Assembly: GCF_036053395.1 (NCBI RefSeq)
Contig: NZ_CP107942.1
Location: forward strand, 8,450,501-8,514,500
DNA: 64,000 bases
Direction: 5' to 3'
Source: Actinoplanes sp. NBC_00393
GTDB taxonomy: Bacteria; Actinomycetota; Actinomycetes; Mycobacteriales; Micromonosporaceae
Position 1 is the stretch's first letter. Every line of letters starts with the position of its first letter. A model generated the notes under the pieces. That model was given only the letters and a program-made list of their open reading frames with translations. It did not search any database and was not told the DNA's origin. Shown here piece after piece: positions 23,618 through 31,778 of the stretch. Both the position numbers and the translations under genes were made by a program.

Positions 23618-24105
23618 GGGCGGTCGTCCGGGCGTACCCAATCCCCGGTCTTCCCGCCCTGCTTGCGCAGCACCCGGACCGCTTCCAGGCTCGCCGCCGG
23701 GTCCACCGCCTTGATCATGTCGATCATGGCGAGCCCGGCCGTCGCGACGGCGGTAAGCGCCTCCATCTCGACGCCCGTCCGGTCGGCGGTCTTGGTGGTC
23801 GCGGTGATCTCCACGGTGGTGTCGGTGGGCTCCAACTCCACGGTGACGCCGTGCAGCCCGATCGGGTGACACAGCGGAATCAGATCCGGCGTCTTCTTCG
23901 CACCCATGATCCCGGCCAGCCGCGCCACGGCGAGGGCGTCACCCTTCGGCAGGCCGTCGCGGCGCAGCAGGTCGATCACCTCAGCGGTCGTGCGGACGCG
24001 GCCGGCGGCGACCGCGCGGCGGTCGCTCACCACCTTGGCGGACACGTCGACCATGCGGGCGGCGCCGGCCTCGTCGACATGAGTCAGCTGGAATTCCTGG
24101 GGCAT
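23614..24105 (-). CDS. moaC: Cyclic pyranopterin monophosphate synthase MoaC
   Basis: A 163-residue MoaC that converts MoaA's cyclo-GTP product to cyclic pyranopterin monophosphate. Signature segments are LTHVDEAGAARMVDVSAK, AGIMGAKKTPDLIPLCHPI (with the active-site Lys and His) and GVEMEALTAVATAGLAMIDM. It is first in the moaC-mog-moeA-moaE operon, 12-15 kb from moaA-moaD. The start ATG is six bases behind TAAGCT, with no ribosome site, so it looks leaderless. Confidence 0.93.
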   Translation of the reverse strand: MPQEFQLTHVDEAGAARMVDVSAKVVSDRRAVAAGRVRTTAEVIDLLRRDGLPKGDALAVARLAGIMGAKKTPDLIPLCHPIGLHGVTVELEPTDTTVEITATTKTADRTGVEMEALTAVATAGLAMIDMIKAVDPAASLEAVRVLRKQGGKTGDWVRPDDRP

Positions 24106-24111
24106 ACCGGG

Positions 24112-24117
24112 AGCTTA
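24112..24117 (-). promoter_or_regulatory. moaC operon -10 box (TAAGCT on the minus strand)
   Basis: TAAGCT, followed by CCCGGT, leads directly into the moaC ATG. The fdhD promoter has the same TAAGCT followed by CCCGCC and ATG, so two molybdenum-cofactor promoters share ten of twelve bases here. Confidence 0.55.
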
Positions 24118-24233
24118 TAGAAGACTGATGAGCCCCGCGTTCGCATCACCGCCGTATTGGCTTCACACTTTGTCCATAACCGCTGGTCATGCTGTCGGCA
24201 CTGCTCATGGGCGTGGTCTGGTCGGCGAGAATG

Positions 24234-24295
24234 GAATTCAAGGCACAGTTCCATCGCAACGAGTTTCCAAATAGAAACTGTGCGTAACTGAATTC
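24234..24295 (+). promoter_or_regulatory. Nested inverted repeats / mutually exclusive hairpins upstream of the GGDEF-EAL gene
   Basis: Outer arms GAATTCA (24234-24240) and TGAATTC (24289-24295) enclose middle arms GCACAGTT (24243-24250) and AACTGTGC (24276-24283). A small hairpin AGTTTC-CAAATA-GAAACT spans 24262-24279. The GAAACT arm overlaps the AACTGTGC arm, so the long stem and the small hairpin cannot form together. This could be a switch in the mRNA leader or a large operator. Confidence 0.5.
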
Positions 24296-24557
24296 AATTC
24301 GATTCTCGCATTTTGCGCATACCGACACGATCCACTGGAAACAGACACCCATTTCGCCTTAACGTCTCTCCTGTCGCGACGGACAGGCAAGGGCAGCGAC
24401 GCCGGCAGACCCACGAGAGTCCCGGCGTTCGGCACGGGTTAGGAGATGGGTCATGCGCGAGACCGAGTGGGGCTGAGTGCCCAGATGCGCGCAAAGTCGC
24501 GCATCCATTACCTTGAGTTCGAGCGACGGAACCGTCGCGCTCGGCGATCAGGATCCA

Positions 24558-27080
24558 ATGACTGAGACTCGCACCAACGACGACGCGACCGATCAGCGGC
24601 TTCGGCTGCTCGTCGGTCTCGTCGTCGTTTTCGGGGTCGGCATGGCTGCGGCCGTCATCGCTTTCGGCATAGCGCATCCGCAGCCGGCGCCCAGCCCTGC
24701 GGCACTGGTGACTCTCACTCTCTTCGTGATCGCCGCCAAACGTGTGCGGGTCTACGTACGCCTACGGTCCAGTCTCGACAGCTCGACCTGGGGCGAAATT
24801 CCCGTTCTGGTGAGCTTGGTCCTGCTGCCGGCGCCCTGGGTGGTGCTGTGTGCCGTCACCGGCACAACGATCCTTCGGCTTCTGGTCTGGACCGGGCCAC
24901 TGAAAACCGCCTTTGCCATCGCCAAGGAGTCGTTGACGGCCGGCACTGCCGCCCTGGTGTTCATCGCTCTGGGCATCCAACCGAGTCTCAGCGATCCGCC
25001 GCTGACGATCATTCCGACCATCCTCGCGCTTTGCGCCACGATCCTCGTCGATCACCTGGCCTTCGTGCCGGTGATGGCGGCGAGTACCGGGTCGAGCCTC
25101 AAACGGACCGTCCTGCACAACATCGGCATCAAGGCCGTCGGATATCTGTTCCGGCTCGGCGCGGCCCTCCTGATGATCGGCGTTCTGGCCAGTGGCCGCA
25201 GCCTGCTGCTCCTCCTCGTCGCCCCACTCGTTGTGGCTTGCATGCACCTGTGGCAGTCCCGCAGCATCCGCACCCGCGAAGAGCGCGAGTCATGGCAGCG
25301 TTTGGCCAAGGCCACGGACGAGCTCAACGCCGTAGATCTGACCCGGGTCCTGCACTCGGCCACGACCCGGGCGGCTGAAATCTTCTCCGCCGCCGAAGCG
25401 AGCATCGATCTTCCCAGCGACGGCCGCACTGTCCGAGCCAGCGAGGCGCGGGTGCTCTCAGACGGGCCGCTGCTCGTCAACCCGGGCCCTCGGGACGAGA
25501 CGACCGTTGACCTTGTCGCGCACGACGGCAGCATCCGCGTCGGCGTGCTGCGTCTGCGTTTCGGTGGAACCGTCCGGCTCACCGAGGTCGAGCAGTACAA
25601 ACTACGCACTTTCGCCTCGGCAATCTGCACCGCCATCCGCAACGCCCAGGCCTACGCCGAGCTCGCCCGGATCGCCGCCGAGAACGCCCACGCCGCCACC
25701 CACGACCCGCTGACCGGCCTGGCCAACCGCCGCCGCCTCTACGACACCGCCGGCCAGCTCTTCCAGGCCGCCGGCCACGACGGCATGTTCGCCCTGCTCC
25801 TGATCGACCTCAACCACTTCAAAGAGGTCAACGACACCCTCGGCCACGCCGCCGGCGACGACGTGCTGCGCCAGGTCGCCGACCGGCTGCGCAACTCGGC
25901 GTCCTCCGGTGACCTGGTGGCCCGGCTCGGTGGCGACGAGTTCGCGGTGCTGCTCACCGGCCTGCCCACGCCGGCCCTGGCCAACCACCGCGCCACCGGC
26001 ATGCTGGCCGCCCTCGACGCCGGCATCGAGGTGGAGGGCATGCAGATCACCGTCGAGGCGGCCGGCGGCATCGCCCTGGCGGCCGGCACCGGCAGTGTCG
26101 AGGAGTTGATGCGCCGCGCCGACATCGCCATGTACCAGGCGAAACGCTCCGGCGAGCAGACCGTCGTGTACGCACACGCCCGCGACACCGCCAACCTGGA
26201 ACGGCTGATGCTCACCGGCGAACTGCGCCGCGCCGTCGCCGAGCACGAGTTCACTGTGGACTTCCAGCCGATCGTCGACCTGGGTTCCGGCGAGGTGATC
26301 GCCGCCGAGGCCCTCGCCCGCTGGCACCACCCTGAGCAGGGCAATCTCACCCCGGTGCAGTTCCTCGAGACAGTCGAACGTTCGGGACAGCTCCCTGCCT
26401 TCGCCGACGCCGTGCTGGAGCAGTCGCTGATCGCCATGCAGTCGTGGCGTGAGGCCGGGTTCGACCTGCCGGTCGCGGTCAACGTCTCCCCGCGCAGCCT
26501 GCTCGACGCCACGTTCCCCGGCGCCGTCCTGGCCCGCCTCGCCCGGCACGACGTGCCGCCGAACCGCCTGGTCCTGGAACTGGCCGAGACCCTCACCATC
26601 AGCCAGCTCGACGTGGTGGAGCGGACCCTCGCCGAGCTGCGCAACGCCGGCGTCCGGTTGGCGATCGACGACTTCGGCACCGGCGTCTCGTCGCTCTCGG
26701 TGCTCTCCCGCATCCCGGTGCACCAGTTGAAGATCGACCGCGAGTTCGTGGCCTCGGTGGAGACCTCCGCCGAAGCCGCCGCGGTGATCCGTACGACCGT
26801 CGACCTGGCCCGCAACCTGCACCTGACGGTCGTCGCCGAGGGTGTCCAGAGCGAGCCGCAACGGCGCGCCCTCTGGGAGCTGGGCTGTCTCGCCGGGCAG
26901 GGGCAGTTGTTCGCCCGGCCGTACTCGGCGGCGCGTTTCCTCGGTGTGCTGCAGCGCGGCTCCGGCGGACAGCCAGGCGTGCTCGCGGCCGCTCTGCACG
27001 ACGCCGGTGCCGTGGTCCGGCTACCGGTACGCCGGGCGTCCGGCGGCGGGCCTGCGCCTCTGCCACACTTGCCCGCGTGA
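24558..27080 (+). CDS. Membrane GGDEF-EAL cyclic-di-GMP enzyme
   Basis: An 840-residue protein. About seven N-terminal membrane helices (residues 15-235) are followed by a GAF-like linker region (~250-370), a GGDEF domain and an EAL domain. GGDEF is intact at about residue 458 (ARLGGDEFAVLLTG), but the RxxD inhibitory site that should lie five residues before it is absent. EAL is at about 584 (AAEALARWHHPEQGNL) with AVNVSPRSL, LVLELAET, AIDDFGTGVSSLS, LKIDREFVAS and VVAEGVQSE. Both synthesis and breakdown of cyclic-di-GMP are therefore possible. ATG 24558 was chosen. Its stop overlaps the next gene by four bases. Confidence 0.9.
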   Translation: MTETRTNDDATDQRLRLLVGLVVVFGVGMAAAVIAFGIAHPQPAPSPAALVTLTLFVIAAKRVRVYVRLRSSLDSSTWGEIPVLVSLVLLPAPWVVLCAVTGTTILRLLVWTGPLKTAFAIAKESLTAGTAALVFIALGIQPSLSDPPLTIIPTILALCATILVDHLAFVPVMAASTGSSLKRTVLHNIGIKAVGYLFRLGAALLMIGVLASGRSLLLLLVAPLVVACMHLWQSRSIRTREERESWQRLAKATDELNAVDLTRVLHSATTRAAEIFSAAEASIDLPSDGRTVRASEARVLSDGPLLVNPGPRDETTVDLVAHDGSIRVGVLRLRFGGTVRLTEVEQYKLRTFASAICTAIRNAQAYAELARIAAENAHAATHDPLTGLANRRRLYDTAGQLFQAAGHDGMFALLLIDLNHFKEVNDTLGHAAGDDVLRQVADRLRNSASSGDLVARLGGDEFAVLLTGLPTPALANHRATGMLAALDAGIEVEGMQITVEAAGGIALAAGTGSVEELMRRADIAMYQAKRSGEQTVVYAHARDTANLERLMLTGELRRAVAEHEFTVDFQPIVDLGSGEVIAAEALARWHHPEQGNLTPVQFLETVERSGQLPAFADAVLEQSLIAMQSWREAGFDLPVAVNVSPRSLLDATFPGAVLARLARHDVPPNRLVLELAETLTISQLDVVERTLAELRNAGVRLAIDDFGTGVSSLSVLSRIPVHQLKIDREFVASVETSAEAAAVIRTTVDLARNLHLTVVAEGVQSEPQRRALWELGCLAGQGQLFARPYSAARFLGVLQRGSGGQPGVLAAALHDAGAVVRLPVRRASGGGPAPLPHLPA

Positions 27081-28312
27081 CGAAGACCGGCGGCCTGCTC
27101 GTACGCATCGACCGGGCGGCCGGTGGACTCGCCGCCGACCTGGGCCTCTACTCGCTCTCCGCCCTCTTCGCCCTGATCACCGCGCTGACGTCTACGCTGT
27201 TGCCGCACCGGGCCTGGGGCGCGGTGGCCGCCTGGGGTTACCTGATCGCCGCTCTCGTGGTGGCCGGCCAACTGATGCTGCGCCGCCCGCGGGCCCGGGA
27301 AGCGATCGCCTGGGTCACGTACGCGGCGGTGGCCCTGCTCCCGCTCGTCATCCAGGCAGTCCAGCGGGCCGGGGGCCGCACCGACCGCGCCCAGGAGGAA
27401 GTGGTCGTCGTCGAGCACATGGGCGAGTCGCTCCTGCACAGCGGCACCCCGTACCTCGGCCGGGCCGAGATCGCCGCCCTTCCGCTCGACGAGCGCCTGC
27501 TCGGCTACCGCCCGTACCAGCCCGGCATGGCCATCTTCGGTCTGCCGCGGGCCGCCGCCGGCGACTTCTGGTGGACCGATGCGCGGATCTGGTTCGCGAT
27601 CGCCACGGTGGTCGCGCTGGGCGTGGCCGTCGCCCTCCTGGCCAACGGTCCGCACCGGGTACGCGCCATCCAGGCCGCCACGGTTCTCCCGGTTACCGCG
27701 TTGACCCTGGCCACCGGGGGTGACGACATCCCCGTACTCGCTCTCTGTCTTCTCGCTCTCGCCCTCGCCGCCACCGGTCGCTTCGGCTGGTCGGGCGCCG
27801 CGGTGGGCGCGGCCGCGGCCTGCAAGCTCTTCGCCCTGCCGGTGCTCGCCGTCCTCGCCGTGCTGGCCATCGCCACCGGCAACTGGCGCCGTTTCCTGCC
27901 ACCGGCCCTCGGCCTGCCCCTGCTGGCCCTGCTTCCGCCGTTGCTCGCCGATCCGGACGCCCTGGTCGAGAACGTGCTGCGTTTCCCGCTCGGGCACGGG
28001 CTGGTCACCAGCCCGGCCCAGTCACCGTTTCCCGGCTACCTGATCGCGCAGGCCGTCCCCTTCCTGGCGACCGCCCTCCTGGTCGCCGCCGCCGCGGTGA
28101 TCGGCCTTCTCCTGCTCCGCCGGCCACCGCGCACCGCCGCCGCAGCCGCCCTGTTCTGCGGATTCGGCCTGCTCACCGCGATCCTCCTGATGCCCACGAC
28201 GCGCTTCGGCTACGTGCTCTACCCGGCCGCGTTCCTGCTCTGGGTCGCCGCACTCAGCAATCACACAGCTACATCAGCCCCACGGAGTGACACGGCCTTG
28301 TACCGTCATTGA
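27077..28312 (+). CDS. GT87/DUF2029-like polytopic membrane protein
   Basis: A 411-residue protein with about ten membrane helices. Its GT87 features are a first outside loop VVVVEHMGESLLHSGTPYLG with YRPYQPGMAIFG further on, VTALTLATGGDDIPVLALCL and AAVGAAAACKLFALPVLAVL (the GAA-x-KL-x-x-P motif of this family). It is probably a lipid-linked-sugar mannosyltransferase. The GTG start overlaps the GGDEF-EAL stop as GTGA, so the two are co-translated; a link between cyclic-di-GMP and envelope glycan is a possible reading. Confidence 0.8.
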   Translation: MTKTGGLLVRIDRAAGGLAADLGLYSLSALFALITALTSTLLPHRAWGAVAAWGYLIAALVVAGQLMLRRPRAREAIAWVTYAAVALLPLVIQAVQRAGGRTDRAQEEVVVVEHMGESLLHSGTPYLGRAEIAALPLDERLLGYRPYQPGMAIFGLPRAAAGDFWWTDARIWFAIATVVALGVAVALLANGPHRVRAIQAATVLPVTALTLATGGDDIPVLALCLLALALAATGRFGWSGAAVGAAAACKLFALPVLAVLAVLAIATGNWRRFLPPALGLPLLALLPPLLADPDALVENVLRFPLGHGLVTSPAQSPFPGYLIAQAVPFLATALLVAAAAVIGLLLLRRPPRTAAAAALFCGFGLLTAILLMPTTRFGYVLYPAAFLLWVAALSNHTATSAPRSDTALYRH

Positions 28313-28313
28313 G

Positions 28314-28712
28314 ATGCAGATGACCTGTCCCAAGTGTCACGGCGAGATGCGGGTCTACGAGCGCAGCGGCGTCACGATCGACCAGTGCACCGAGTGCCGC
28401 GGAATCTTCCTGGACCGCGGTGAGCTGGAGAAACTCTTCGCGGCCGAGCAGAGTTGGAACGCCCGGCCCGCCGGTGCGGGGCAAGCCCCGCCTCCGCCCG
28501 CTCCGCATCAGCAGCCCCACGGCGGCGGTTACGTGCCCCCGCCCCCGCCTCCGCCGCAGCCCGGTTACGGCGCCCCGCAGCCGCACGCATATCCCCCCGC
28601 AGCCGCCGCTCCGTACGGCGCTCGTCCCTACGGCCACCACGGTCACTATCGTCAGCAGCACCACGGCCACTACCGCCGCCGGGGCAGCTTCCTTCACAAC
28701 CTGTTCGACTGA
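28314..28712 (+). CDS. zf-TFIIB domain protein with Pro/Gly/Tyr/His-rich tail
   Basis: A 132-residue protein. An N-terminal zinc ribbon of the zf-TFIIB type (MTCPKCHGEMRVYERSGVTI, then DQCTECRGIFLDRGELEKLF) has the CPKC and CTEC metal pairs. The rest is a disordered tail rich in Pro, Gly, Tyr and His (repeats of PPPPP, GYGAPQPHAYPP and HHGHYRQQHHGHYRRR). The role is unknown; relatives are common in actinobacteria. The start is two bases after the upstream GT87-like stop. A strong terminator follows. Confidence 0.85.
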   Translation: MQMTCPKCHGEMRVYERSGVTIDQCTECRGIFLDRGELEKLFAAEQSWNARPAGAGQAPPPPAPHQQPHGGGYVPPPPPPPQPGYGAPQPHAYPPAAAAPYGARPYGHHGHYRQQHHGHYRRRGSFLHNLFD

Positions 28713-28739
28713 GCCTTCGGCTCGTCGAGACCATGGCAT

Positions 28740-28769
28740 GGCCCTGCGCAACCTGGCTTGCGCAGGGCC
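28740..28769 (+). terminator. Intrinsic terminator after the zf-TFIIB gene
   Basis: A perfect 12-bp stem (GGCCCTGCGCAA with TTGCGCAGGGCC) around a 6-base loop, followed nearby by TCTTTTAT. It ends the GGDEF-EAL / GT87 / zf-TFIIB transcription unit. Confidence 0.85.
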
Positions 28770-28780
28770 GCATGTCTTTT

Positions 28781-29221
28781 ATCGGTACGCGCAACGAGCT
28801 GGACAACCGCAGCTACACGTACCGCGAGTGCCACGCGGCCTGAGCACTCCCGTCGGCCCCAACGCGCCCGCCGGGCTGAAGCAGTCCGTTGATGGGCCAC
28901 GGCCGTCCGCAAATTGGGACGGCTTCACGATGTCACGCGCCGTTGATTCCGCCGAGCTCTCTACCGACGGTAATCACCCTGGCGTCTGCTGTGGACTGTT
29001 TCAGCAGCGTGCCTCCACTTGAATCCAGCTCGGCCGCCAGCCCTCCAGTGGCATTGATCACTCTCGGTGACCACGAAGCGAAGCCACTCGGTCACTTTGA
29101 AGTGAGCTATTTCGATAAGCCTCTCTTTTCGCGTGCGTTACGAAGTCACTGGAATACGCAACGTCGCTGATCTTGGGTATTGTCACGTCGCCCCCCTGTC
29201 GCGGCGAACGGAGGAACAACC
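28781..29221. other. 440-bp intergenic stretch before ybaB
   Basis: No convincing gene. Only a short frame (28771-28842, MSFIGTRNELDNRSYTYREC and three more residues) begins at the foot of the terminator, with AGGG six bases before its ATG. The rest is somewhat AT-richer near 29090-29190 and should hold the ybaB promoter. Confidence 0.5.
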
Positions 29222-29563
29222 GTGACTGAAACAGCAGATCCAGCGGCAAATCAGGCCCTTCGCAACGACCTCGAAGACGTCTACGGCCGATATGAGGAAC
29301 TGCGCTCCGGAGTGGACGAACTACAACGCAGCCTGGCGACCATGCAGGTCAGCGTCGCGTCCCCGGACGGCGTCGTGCGCGCAACGGTGGATGCCGATGG
29401 AAAGCTGGTCGACCTTCAGCTGAATCAGCAGGCATGCCGGGAATGGAACGCCGAAACCCTCGCCCGCGTCATCGTGGAAACCGTGCAACAGGCTTCGGCC
29501 GGAACGTCCCGGCAAATCGAAAAACTCGTGACGAACCACCGATCGCCCGAAGACGAGGCCTGA
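29222..29563 (+). CDS. YbaB/EbfC family nucleoid-associated protein
   Basis: A 113-residue protein with the YbaB shape. A coiled-coil N-terminus (LRNDLEDVYGRYEELRSGVD, then ELQRSLATMQ) is followed by the beta strands VVRATVDADGKLVDLQLNQQ and a final helix (ETLARVIVETVQQASAGTSR). YbaB-type proteins dimerise and bind DNA; many actinobacteria carry paralogues next to type VII secretion genes, but none are seen here. GTG 29222 has GGAGGAAC seven bases upstream. A repeat-filled non-coding tract follows. Confidence 0.82.
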   Translation: MTETADPAANQALRNDLEDVYGRYEELRSGVDELQRSLATMQVSVASPDGVVRATVDADGKLVDLQLNQQACREWNAETLARVIVETVQQASAGTSRQIEKLVTNHRSPEDEA

Positions 29564-30356
29564 CCGACGCCTGCCACGCCGGGCGGGGGCCGCGGCCACG
29601 CCGCGACCCGGCGTGACGGCAGGTTCAGATTTCCGAGTTGAGGGGTCTGGGTAGGCCAACAGGGTGGCCGGTCACGCACCGCCAGATGCCGTGCCGCCGG
29701 TTGCCGCGCCGCTGGATGCCGCGCCGCTGGATGCCGCGCCGCTGGATGCCGCGCCGCTGGATGCCGCGCCGCTGATGCCGCGCCGCTGATGCCGCGCCGC
29801 TGATGCCGCGCCGCGGTGCTTCGCTTCCCGGCTGATCGGCCGGTGAAAGCGCCAACGCGCGGCTGAGGCCCCAGTTTCGGCCTACTCGCTCACTCAGCCG
29901 CCCACCAGTGCCGTGTGGCGGGCGGAATGACGCCACCACCGCACGGCCGACTGATCAACTAAGCCCGAATCAAGGCTTCAGCCGCACGGCAGCGACGTCA
30001 CCGCCGCCGAACTGATCGTCGAGCCCGCAGCGGCCCAGCCGTCCTCCGTGCTGTTGGCATCGCCTTACGAGCCGCCGCCCCCTTCAGGCAACACGCGGCG
30101 TCCGCGCCGGAGGACAGTCACAGGGCACAGCTGAGCCGGCAGAGTTACGGCTGTCACCTGATCCACAAGGCAGGGTCACAACGCCGCTCCACTACACCGC
30201 CGGGCCGGCTGGCTCCCTGGTCTCGGCGCGCGGCACCCGACCGGCGGGCTCAGACGCTGCCACGACCGACGCTCACAGCACAACCGCGGACCCGGGCACC
30301 GCCGCGACCGGCACTCACGGCACAACCGCGCCGAGCGGACCTCGATCCCTCTGCGT
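29564..30356. other. 793-bp non-coding tract between convergent ybaB and dnaB
   Basis: No plausible gene. It holds a 14/15-bp minisatellite at 29685-29815 and an imperfect duplication near 30264-30330 (CTCACAGCACAACCGCG versus CTCACGGCACAACCGCG). The remaining sequence is GC-rich without coding periodicity and might be the decayed remnant of a gene. Confidence 0.55.
29685..29815. repeat. 15-bp minisatellite (GATGCCGCGCCGCTG) with 14-bp variants
   Basis: About nine tandem units: two diverged copies, then at least four perfect 15-bp copies of GATGCCGCGCCGCTG, then two to three 14-bp copies that lost one G. The change of period in the array shows local slippage. Confidence 0.85.
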
Positions 30357-31778
30357 CTAGATGGCCATGTCGACGAAGCGCGACAGGTGCAGCTGCGCCG
30401 CCACCGTCACCGTGTCGGTGGGCCCGTTACGGTGCTTGGCAACGATGAAGTCGGCCTCGCCGGCGCGTGGCGACTCCTTGTCGTAGTAGTCGTCACGGTG
30501 CAACAGGATGACGACGTCGGCGTCCTGCTCGATCGAGCCCGACTCACGGAGGTCGGAGAGCTGGGGCCGCTTATCGGTGCGCTGCTCCGGACCACGGTTC
30601 AGCTGGCTGACCGCGATGACCGGGCACTCGATCTCCTTGGCCAGCAGTTTCAGACCACGGGACAGCTCGGAGACCTCCTGCTGCCGGCTCTCCGTCTTTT
30701 TCGGCGAGGACATCAGCTGGAGATAGTCGATGACGAGCAGCCGCAGGTTGTGGCGCTGCTTGAGCCGGCGCGCCTTCGCCCGGATCTCCATCAGGTTCAT
30801 GTTGGGCGTGTCGTCGACGAAGATCGGCGCCTGGCTGATCTCGCCCATCCGGCGGGCCAGTTTCGTCCAGTCGTCGTCGGACAGCTGCCCGGACCGAAGG
30901 GTGTGCAGCGGCACCCGCGCCTCCGCGGACAGCAACCGCATCACCATCTCGATCTTGCTCATTTCCAGCGAGAAGATGGCGCTGGCGCACCCGCTCTGGA
31001 TCGCCGCGTTGCGGGCGAAGTCCATGCTCACGGTCGACTTACCGAGACCAGGGCGACCGGCCACGATGATCAGCTGGCCGGCATGCAGACCGTTCAACAG
31101 GCGGTCGAGGTCGACGAAGCCGGTCGGCACACCGGTCATCACGCCGCCGGACGCGCCGACCGCCTCGATCTCGTCGAGGGTCGGCTGCAGCATGTCGCCG
31201 AGGGCCGCGAAGTCCTCGCTGACCCGCTTCTCGGTCACGTCGTAGATGGCCTGCTGGGCCAGGTCGACGATGTCGTCGACGTCACGGCCGCCGTTGCCGC
31301 CCGTCCCGTAGCCGAGCTGGACGATTTTCGTCCCCGCTTCGACGAGGCGCCGCAGGATGGCCCGCTCCGACACGATCCGGGCGTAGTAGGAGGCGTTGGC
31401 CGCGGTGGGGACGCTCTCGATGAGCGTGTGCAGGTAAGGAACGCCACCGATGCGCTGCAGATCACCGGAGTCGGCGAGCGCCGCGGCGACGGTCAGGGCG
31501 TCGGCCGGCTCACCCCGACCGTACAGATCGAGGATCGTGTCGTAGATCGTGGCGTGCACCGGCCGGTAGAAGTCCGGCGTCTTGAGGATCTCGACCACAT
31601 CGGCGATCGCGTCCTTGGAGAGCAGCATGCCGCCGAGCACGCCCTGCTCCGCCGCGACGTCCTGCGGCGGTGCCTTGTCGAAGCCACCGGCACCCCCGGA
31701 CGGACCGCCGCCGGATTTGCCGCCGCCGGGCTGCGACGGCGGCCGAGACTCCGGCCGCGCGTCATCGGTGATCGACAC
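30357..31778 (-). CDS. dnaB: Replicative DNA helicase DnaB
   Basis: A 473-residue DnaB-family helicase that unwinds the replication fork. A Gly/Pro/Ser-rich N-terminal extension (~1-38) precedes the DnaB N-domain (DVAAEQGVLGGMLLSKDAI). The RecA-like domain has Walker A AGRPGLGKST, then AIFSLEMSKIEMVMRLL, Walker B LVIDYLQLM, and SQLNRGPEQRTDKRPQLSDL with LRESGSIEQDADVV. It is not interrupted by an intein, unlike the M. tuberculosis dnaB. GTG 31778 has GGGAG upstream. In related genomes it follows rplI directly; here a 4.2-kb gene on the opposite strand separates them. Confidence 0.96.
   Translation of the reverse strand: MSITDDARPESRPPSQPGGGKSGGGPSGGAGGFDKAPPQDVAAEQGVLGGMLLSKDAIADVVEILKTPDFYRPVHATIYDTILDLYGRGEPADALTVAAALADSGDLQRIGGVPYLHTLIESVPTAANASYYARIVSERAILRRLVEAGTKIVQLGYGTGGNGGRDVDDIVDLAQQAIYDVTEKRVSEDFAALGDMLQPTLDEIEAVGASGGVMTGVPTGFVDLDRLLNGLHAGQLIIVAGRPGLGKSTVSMDFARNAAIQSGCASAIFSLEMSKIEMVMRLLSAEARVPLHTLRSGQLSDDDWTKLARRMGEISQAPIFVDDTPNMNLMEIRAKARRLKQRHNLRLLVIDYLQLMSSPKKTESRQQEVSELSRGLKLLAKEIECPVIAVSQLNRGPEQRTDKRPQLSDLRESGSIEQDADVVILLHRDDYYDKESPRAGEADFIVAKHRNGPTDTVTVAAQLHLSRFVDMAI

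Larger units (their letters stand above)
24106..24557. other. 452-bp AT-richer regulatory gap between moaC and the GGDEF-EAL gene
   Basis: No gene is credible here. The gap has the moaC promoter at its left end and an unusually AT-rich structured stretch at 24230-24310. It must also hold the promoter of the GGDEF-EAL gene, whose position I cannot fix. Small frames at 24146-24352 and 24313-24516 lack ribosome sites and codon bias. Confidence 0.6.

Noticed and set aside
25739..27997. 752-codon minus-strand frame opposite the GGDEF-EAL and GT87-like genes
   Set aside because: It spans two genes with strong domain evidence on the other strand and has only random composition.
28771..28842. 23-codon frame MSFIGTRNELDNRSYTYREC... 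just after the zf-TFIIB terminator
   Set aside because: AGGG is placed well before the ATG, but the frame begins at the foot of a terminator and no homologue comes to mind. Kept only as a remark in the intergenic entry.
29625..29939. 104-codon minus-strand frame with RRGIQ repeats over the 15-bp array
   Set aside because: The repeat changes to 14 bp within the array, so coding selection is not supported; no ribosome site is visible.
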